Shown piece by piece: positions 6,928 through 9,757 of a stretch of 9,757 nucleotides of DNA; position 1 is the stretch's first letter, and every line of letters starts with the position of its first letter. This DNA comes from Aquimarina sp. (GTDB taxonomy: Bacteria > Bacteroidota > Bacteroidia > Flavobacteriales > Flavobacteriaceae): positions 1 to 9,757 of the forward strand of contig JAHDEF010000056.1 of assembly GCA_020628975.1 (NCBI GenBank), written 5' to 3'. Below the pieces are notes generated by a model. It searched no databases, had not been told where the DNA came from, and saw nothing but the letters and a program-made list of their open reading frames with translations. Both the position numbers and the translations under genes were made by a program.

Positions 6928-8217
6928 ATGGAATCAGTACAAGCTATAAAACAACGTTTTGGAATCATTGGCAATGACCTTGGTTTAAATCGTGCTATTG
7001 AAAAAGCGATTCAAGTTGCCCCAACAGATATTTCCGTATTAGTTACTGGCGAAAGTGGGGTTGGTAAAGAAAGTATTCCTAAAATTATTCATGCATTATC
7101 GCATCGAAAACACGGCAAATCGATTGCTGTAAATTGTGGTGCTATCCCTGAAGGCACCATTGATAGTGAACTTTTCGGACATGAAAAAGGTGCATTTACA
7201 GGAGCTTCGCAAGCTAGGAGAGGTTATTTTGAAGAAGCAGATGGTGGTACTATTTTTTTGGATGAAGTTGGAGAACTCCCTTTAACGACACAAGTACGAT
7301 TGCTACGTGTATTAGAAAATAAAGAATTTATAAAAGTAGGTTCTTCGAAAGTACAACAAACAAATGTTCGTATAGTTGCCGCGACTAATGTGAACATGTT
7401 CGAAGCGATTAAAAAAAATAAATTTCGTGAGGATTTATACTACCGCTTAAGCACGGTAGAAATTCAATTGCCACCTCTTCGCGAAAGAAAAGGGGATATC
7501 CACTTATTATTTCGAAAATTTGCGGCTGATTTTGCTAATAAATACAGCATGCCCACCATTCGACTAGCAGAAGATGCTGTTGATTCATTAGAGAAATATC
7601 ATTGGAACGGAAATATTAGACAGCTACGTAATGTGGCTGAACAAATTTCCGTATTAGAGCAAGAACGTAGTATTACTAAAAATACACTTCAAGCCTATTT
7701 GCCTAACGCTAATAGAAACTTACCTTCGGTGATAGAGAAGCAATCTTCCAGTTCTGATTTTAATAATGAGCGTGAAATTCTATACAAAGTCTTATTCGAT
7801 ATGAAAAGCGATTTAAGCGACTTGAAGAAATTGACGATGGAATTGATGAAAAACGGCAGTACGTCTGTGCAAAAAGACCAAGAACAGTTGATAAATAAGA
7901 TATATGGAAATGAAGAAAGTGCCACTACCATATTAGACAATGAAGCTTATTCTAAAAACAATTATCCTACTGAACCAGCGCAAGAGTATTTACAAATTGC
8001 ACCTACTTCGGGCACAAATGCTACACCTACGGTAGAAGATAAATATCATTTTGCAGAAGAAATTGAAGAAGAAGAAACGCTCTCTTTACACGACAAGGAA
8101 CTAGAGCTTATCAAAAAATCTTTAGAAAGGCACCACGGAAAACGTAAATTAGCAGCAGAAGAGCTGGGTATTAGTGAACGTACCTTATATCGAAAAATTA
8201 AACAATACGATCTTTAA
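6928..8217 (+). CDS. Sigma-54-dependent transcriptional activator (AAA+ and Fis-type HTH, no sensory domain)
   Basis: This bacterial enhancer-binding protein (429 residues) would use ATP hydrolysis to open promoters bound by RNA polymerase-sigma-54. The AAA+ domain starts almost at residue 13. It shows Walker A GESGVGKE (41-48; Val replaces the usual Thr), the sigma-54-contacting loop GAFTGA (88-93), Walker B GGTIFLDE (106-113), an arginine-finger region FREDLYYRLS (166-175) and a sensor II segment WNGNIRQLRN (226-235; the usual WPGNVRELRN with Pro to Asn and Glu to Gln). A linker of about 125 residues (260-385) follows. It has an amphipathic, possibly coiled-coil part (about 281-310) and an acidic end. 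The Fis-type HTH is at about 390-428 (AAEELGISERTLYRKIKQY). No receiver, GAF or PAS domain precedes the ATPase, so its signal input is unclear. It overlaps lptE by one base, so it is co-transcribed with an LPS-export gene. The regulon is unknown. The ATG at 6928 leaves a complete AAA+ start. Confidence 0.95.
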   Translation: MESVQAIKQRFGIIGNDLGLNRAIEKAIQVAPTDISVLVTGESGVGKESIPKIIHALSHRKHGKSIAVNCGAIPEGTIDSELFGHEKGAFTGASQARRGYFEEADGGTIFLDEVGELPLTTQVRLLRVLENKEFIKVGSSKVQQTNVRIVAATNVNMFEAIKKNKFREDLYYRLSTVEIQLPPLRERKGDIHLLFRKFAADFANKYSMPTIRLAEDAVDSLEKYHWNGNIRQLRNVAEQISVLEQERSITKNTLQAYLPNANRNLPSVIEKQSSSSDFNNEREILYKVLFDMKSDLSDLKKLTMELMKNGSTSVQKDQEQLINKIYGNEESATTILDNEAYSKNNYPTEPAQEYLQIAPTSGTNATPTVEDKYHFAEEIEEEETLSLHDKELELIKKSLERHHGKRKLAAEELGISERTLYRKIKQYDL

Positions 8218-8726
8218 TGCGTTTTATCAAACAAATAATATTTCCCTTAGCCATTGCTCTCCTGTTATGGGGTTGTGGTGTATATTCTTTTAGTGGAATT
8301 TCAATTTCACCAGAAGTAAAAACTTTTGAAGTACGCCAATTTTCTAACGAAGCACTTACGGTAATCCCTGGATTGGATAGGGATTTCACCATACTACTAC
8401 AAGATTTCATTCTAAATCAAACCAATTTAGAATTAGTTACCAAAAACGGTGATATTGTTTACGAAGGGGAAATCATCAACTATTTTGAAGCCCCAAATAC
8501 TTCTGTTGCCGGAAACCAAGCCGCTGAAAACCGATTAACTATTGGAGTGCGTTTACGTTATTTTGATACTGTAGATGATAAGAATGATTTAGAACAAACT
8601 TTTTCATTCTTTTTCGACTTTCCTGCAAATCAAGTTCTAGCTGGCGATATACAAGATACGGCTCATGAAACCATTTTTGAACGTATTACTCAAGATGTGG
8701 TTAATGCAACTTTAGCTAAGTGGTAA
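8217..8726 (+). CDS. lptE: LptE-family LPS-assembly lipoprotein
   Basis: LptE is the outer-membrane lipoprotein that plugs and assembles LptD, the channel that inserts lipopolysaccharide in the outer leaflet. The 169-residue product starts with a lipoprotein signal (MRFIKQIIFP, hydrophobic stretch, lipobox LWGC, Cys20). The mature N-terminus CGVYSFSGISI is the hallmark of the Bacteroidota LptE family. The body is a small alpha/beta domain, including VYEGEIINY (about 80-88) and a short C-terminal helix. The start ATG shares its A with the stop codon of the preceding activator gene (TAATG), which points to translational coupling. The next gene begins one base after its stop. The assignment rests on family resemblance and the conserved N-terminus; LptD is not in the window. 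Confidence 0.9.
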   Translation: MRFIKQIIFPLAIALLLWGCGVYSFSGISISPEVKTFEVRQFSNEALTVIPGLDRDFTILLQDFILNQTNLELVTKNGDIVYEGEIINYFEAPNTSVAGNQAAENRLTIGVRLRYFDTVDDKNDLEQTFSFFFDFPANQVLAGDIQDTAHETIFERITQDVVNATLAKW

Positions 8727-8727
8727 A

Positions 8728-9757
8728 ATGGATATTAAGGCAATAAATACATATCTGAAACAACCCGAGTTATTAACTACTCAGGATTTGCCTTTACTTG
8801 AATACATTATAGATAAGTTTCCTTATTTTCAAGCAGCAAGGGCCATTCAATTAAAAATTTTAAAAGATAACGGTAGCTATCTTTATAACCAACGCTTGAA
8901 GGAAACTGCAGCCTATACCACCAGTCGCGATGTATTATTTGACTTTATAACCTCTCCCTTATTTACAAAAACGGAAGAGCTAAATCAGAATACTGACGAC
9001 CAAGAGATTTATACCAAAGAAGAGTTTCCTGAAGGAAATGAAATAGAAATTGATGGAGAAATTGAAAATGAAGATGCTACCCAAAACTCAGAAGACCATT
9101 TAGAGGATAGTACAGAATATAATTCAGCCGATTTTTTAGAAGTAATTCCCGTTAATACTAATAAAGTCAATGTAGATGCTGCTGAATTGAATAAAGACTT
9201 TGTTAACGAAGTGCCCGATTCTCAACTTTCAGAAGAAGAAGCTACTTTGATTAATGACCCTGCTTTATTTCAGCCCAAAGAAAATATGGATGAAACACAA
9301 AAGGGTACTCCTATATCTGAAATAGCATTTACGCAGCAACCGCTTGATTTTAATAAAGGTGAAATTCATTCTTTCAATGAATGGTTACAATTAAGCCACT
9401 TAAAAGTCGTTCACAAGTCTAGTAGCTACACTACTACAGATAAAGAAAGTTCTTTAGAAAAGAAAAATACCTCTGAAATATCTTTAGAAACAGCACAACC
9501 ATCTTCTAAAAAGAAAAAGATTACTAGCGAGCTTATTGATAAATTCATAGAAAGTAGTCCTAAAATTGCACCTTTAAAAAAAGTAGATCAGGCTTTAAAC
9601 TTAGCCAAACTAAATAACACAGCACCAAGTGATCTAATGACAGAAACACTTGCTAAAGTTTATCTAGCTCAAAACAACTACAAAAAGGCGATTCAAGCAT
9701 ATAAAATTTTAAGTTTGAAAAATCCCGAAAAAAGTGGTTTCTTTGCTGACCAGATTC
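8728..9757 (+). CDS. TPR-containing protein of the lptE-secG neighbourhood (3' end missing)
   Basis: This reading frame is open to the right edge (343 full codons). It begins one base after the lptE stop (TAA-A-ATG), so it is translated from the same message. Residues 1-75 form a helical N-terminal domain (KQPELLTTQDLPLLEYIIDK, then FPYFQAARAIQLK) common to a flavobacterial family of unknown function. Residues about 84-210 are strongly acidic and probably disordered. A conserved block with FNEWLQL (216-222) and a Lys-rich stretch (258-264) follow. A TPR-like helical hairpin is near the end (TETLAKVYLAQNNYKKAIQAY at 305-325, then ILSLKNPEKSGFFADQI). No signal peptide or membrane segment is visible, so it is probably cytoplasmic. 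In flavobacteria secG and groES/groEL usually follow, from memory. The biochemical role is not known. Only a short C-terminal part is likely to be missing. Confidence 0.88.
   Translation, partial: MDIKAINTYLKQPELLTTQDLPLLEYIIDKFPYFQAARAIQLKILKDNGSYLYNQRLKETAAYTTSRDVLFDFITSPLFTKTEELNQNTDDQEIYTKEEFPEGNEIEIDGEIENEDATQNSEDHLEDSTEYNSADFLEVIPVNTNKVNVDAAELNKDFVNEVPDSQLSEEEATLINDPALFQPKENMDETQKGTPISEIAFTQQPLDFNKGEIHSFNEWLQLSHLKVVHKSSSYTTTDKESSLEKKNTSEISLETAQPSSKKKKITSELIDKFIESSPKIAPLKKVDQALNLAKLNNTAPSDLMTETLAKVYLAQNNYKKAIQAYKILSLKNPEKSGFFADQI

Overview
The window looks like a chromosomal segment of a marine-type or soil Flavobacteriaceae bacterium (phylum Bacteroidota). The evidence is low-GC DNA, an A-rich start context without clear Shine-Dalgarno sequences, promoters of the Bacteroidota type (TTG about 20 bases before TAnnTTTG), a GldK gliding/type IX secretion lipoprotein, and a gene order that I recall as typical of flavobacteria. 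The genus cannot be named from the sequence.

Left part, minus strand (1-5064). Reading in the direction of transcription: topA (DNA topoisomerase I), then a ureohydrolase-fold gene usually labelled formimidoylglutamase, starting one base after the topA stop, then a 104-base gap with its own promoter candidate, then gldK, which runs off the left edge a few dozen codons before its expected end. gldL, gldM and gldN would be expected just outside the window. The ureohydrolase-like protein has lost half of the manganese ligands of its family and is probably not a working arginase-type enzyme.

Middle (5065-5386). This is a divergent intergenic region with one good promoter facing each way, for topA and for miaB. 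A perfect 6-3-6 palindrome overlaps the -33 element of miaB. No gene is visible in it.

Right part, plus strand (5387-9757). miaB (tRNA 2-methylthio-N6-isopentenyladenosine synthase); a 92-base gap filled by an inverted array of degenerate 7-base repeats; a sigma-54-dependent activator with AAA+ and Fis-type HTH domains but no sensory domain; lptE (LPS-assembly lipoprotein), overlapping the activator by one base; and a TPR-containing protein, starting one base after lptE and cut by the right edge. The last three are almost certainly one operon.

Taken together the region holds housekeeping functions (DNA supercoiling, tRNA modification) and cell-envelope functions (LPS export, type IX secretion/gliding). 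I see no mobile element, CRISPR array, tRNA, rRNA, prophage or obvious acquired island. The main points for a second look are the degenerate active site of the ureohydrolase-like protein, the heptamer inverted array, and the palindromes placed at promoters or start sites.
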